7,388 bases of DNA from positions 1-7,388 of the forward strand of contig JAGNMH010000263.1 of assembly GCA_017991275.1 (NCBI GenBank), read 5' to 3'. The notes under the pieces are model-generated. The model was not told where the DNA came from, ran no database searches, and saw nothing but the letters and a program-made list of their open reading frames with translations. The position numbers and the translations under genes are program-made. Of the stretch, positions 6,435-7,388 are shown one piece after another. This DNA comes from Acidobacteriota bacterium. Its GTDB lineage: Bacteria; Acidobacteriota; Blastocatellia; RBC074. Position 1 is the first letter of the stretch; each line of letters starts with the position of its first letter.

Positions 6435-7388
6435 TTAGCAAGACGGAGGGAAGACCGGAATCACATAACTGGCCGATGACGAGAGTGTCAGTGCGTGCAA
6501 GTTGTGTCCCTGATTGAATGCGCCAGCCGAACTTGCGGCGTTGGCATTTGAGTTAATTGCCGATCCCAGAATTCCTATGTCGGATTGGCTGAAGACTTTC
6601 AGCCAGCCGGTGCGACCAGCCGGGATGAATGTTTCGAACCGTGGAGCCGTTCGCGGGAAGTTGTTCGACAATGAATTCCGCAATTGGCAGTTGCCGGTCA
6701 CGCTGAAACTCAGGGCGTTTTCAGCATCGTCGTAAAGGATGCCGAACAGTGGCCCCAGAGTCGCAGCCCCGATACCCAGGTTGCCGCCAATGCGGTTCAG
6801 GATAAGCAAGGTGTCATTACCGTCTGCCCGTGAGCCAACGCTGGACAGTGCCAACGTACGGGGCGTGCGGTTGTAACTGACTCCGTCAAACGCAATCGTC
6901 GCTGTCACTGAATTGCCGTCGCAAGCCGGTAATCCACCAGCCAGTCCAGCAAAGGCTTCAGCGCCTAAATTGGATTCATGTCCCGACGAGAACTTGACGT
7001 ACTCATCACCGATCAGGCAGTTCATTGCAATCGGACAGCCCCTTGAATCAACTGTTACGGCGACAATGTAACCAGTAGTGCCCGGATCCAAGTCGGAAGC
7101 CAGGAAGCTGGCAGTTTGATTTGCCGTCAAGCAAAGATAACTGTCGGCAACCGAACAACCTTCGGCCACAAAGAACAAGTGAACGAAAGCTCCGCGAGAA
7201 GGATCGGCGTTGGTGATGTTGATACGAGTGTTTTGCGTGTTACCGCTGGTGGCACCCGAAGTGTAGATGTTGTAAATCAACACCGAACCGGCTTTCTGGT
7301 CGCTCATTTCCGAGTTGTACGGATAAGGTGAGCCTGGGCCTTTGGGCGGGCAATTGGTTGTGATGCAACCTTGCAATGAACCCAAGAC
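6435..7388 (-). CDS. Probable exported beta-rich protein of unknown function, 5' end outside window
   Basis: The frame is open from the right edge to a TAA at 6435, giving at least 317 codons. The first possible start near the edge is a TTG (7385), and the first Met (ATG at 7307) has no ribosome binding site, so the true start probably lies outside the window. The visible part is rich in Gly, Ser, Asn, Thr and Ala with short alternating hydrophobic stretches, suggesting beta-strands. Cysteines are scattered, several of them in pairs (CSVADSYLC, CPIAMNC), which fits disulfide bonding outside the cytoplasm. Blocks such as AGSVLIYNIYTS, TRINITNADPSRGAFVHLFF and LIGDEYVKFSSG resemble secreted proteins I recall from Acidobacteriota genomes, but I cannot name a family. 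No catalytic motif is visible. A strong terminator follows, so it is not part of the cox-like operon. Confidence 0.8.
   Translation of the reverse strand, partial: VLGSLQGCITTNCPPKGPGSPYPYNSEMSDQKAGSVLIYNIYTSGATSGNTQNTRINITNADPSRGAFVHLFFVAEGCSVADSYLCLTANQTASFLASDLDPGTTGYIVAVTVDSRGCPIAMNCLIGDEYVKFSSGHESNLGAEAFAGLAGGLPACDGNSVTATIAFDGVSYNRTPRTLALSSVGSRADGNDTLLILNRIGGNLGIGAATLGPLFGILYDDAENALSFSVTGNCQLRNSLSNNFPRTAPRFETFIPAGRTGWLKVFSQSDIGILGSAINSNANAASSAGAFNQGHNLHALTLSSSASYVIPVFPPSC

Overview
The window holds five genes, all on the minus strand, so transcription runs from high to low coordinates. Base composition is middling: hand-counted 60-base blocks gave 48-56% GC. All starts of complete genes have strong AGGAGG-type ribosome binding sites. 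Together with family resemblances recalled for the two edge proteins, this suggests an Acidobacteriota-like soil bacterium (possibly Blastocatellia). That placement is inference; no rRNA or marker gene is present.

Layout in transcription order: (1) the 3' part of a gene for a Cys-containing, beta-rich, probably exported protein of unknown function (7388-6435). (2) A spacer with a strong intrinsic terminator (6394-6356) and a candidate promoter (about 6263-6235). (3) A molybdenum-hydroxylase cluster of the CO-dehydrogenase-like type: coxS-like 2Fe-2S subunit (6170-5700), coxL-like molybdopterin subunit (5685-3367), an animal-type haem peroxidase (3320-1644), and coxM-like FAD subunit (1623-760). 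(4) A 64-bp repeat island (690-753). (5) The 5' part of a zinc-ribbon plus coiled-coil protein running off the left edge (681-1).

S, L and M together would form a cytoplasmic (LMS)2 enzyme. It would oxidise a substrate at Mo and pass electrons through two 2Fe-2S clusters to FAD. The CoxL-like active-site loop reads AYRGAGR, the form II signature, so CO is not a safe substrate call. The S-L-M order also fits form II clusters.

The most notable feature is the peroxidase gene lying between L and M in the same orientation, with short gaps (46 and 20 bases) and its own ribosome binding site. It keeps every recognisable haem-site residue of the mammalian peroxidase superfamily, including the two acidic residues that form haem ester bonds there. 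Its sampled GC (48%) is lower than coxL's (56%), suggesting a later insertion. A working hypothesis is that it uses or removes the H2O2 that molybdo-flavoenzymes can make when they react with O2.
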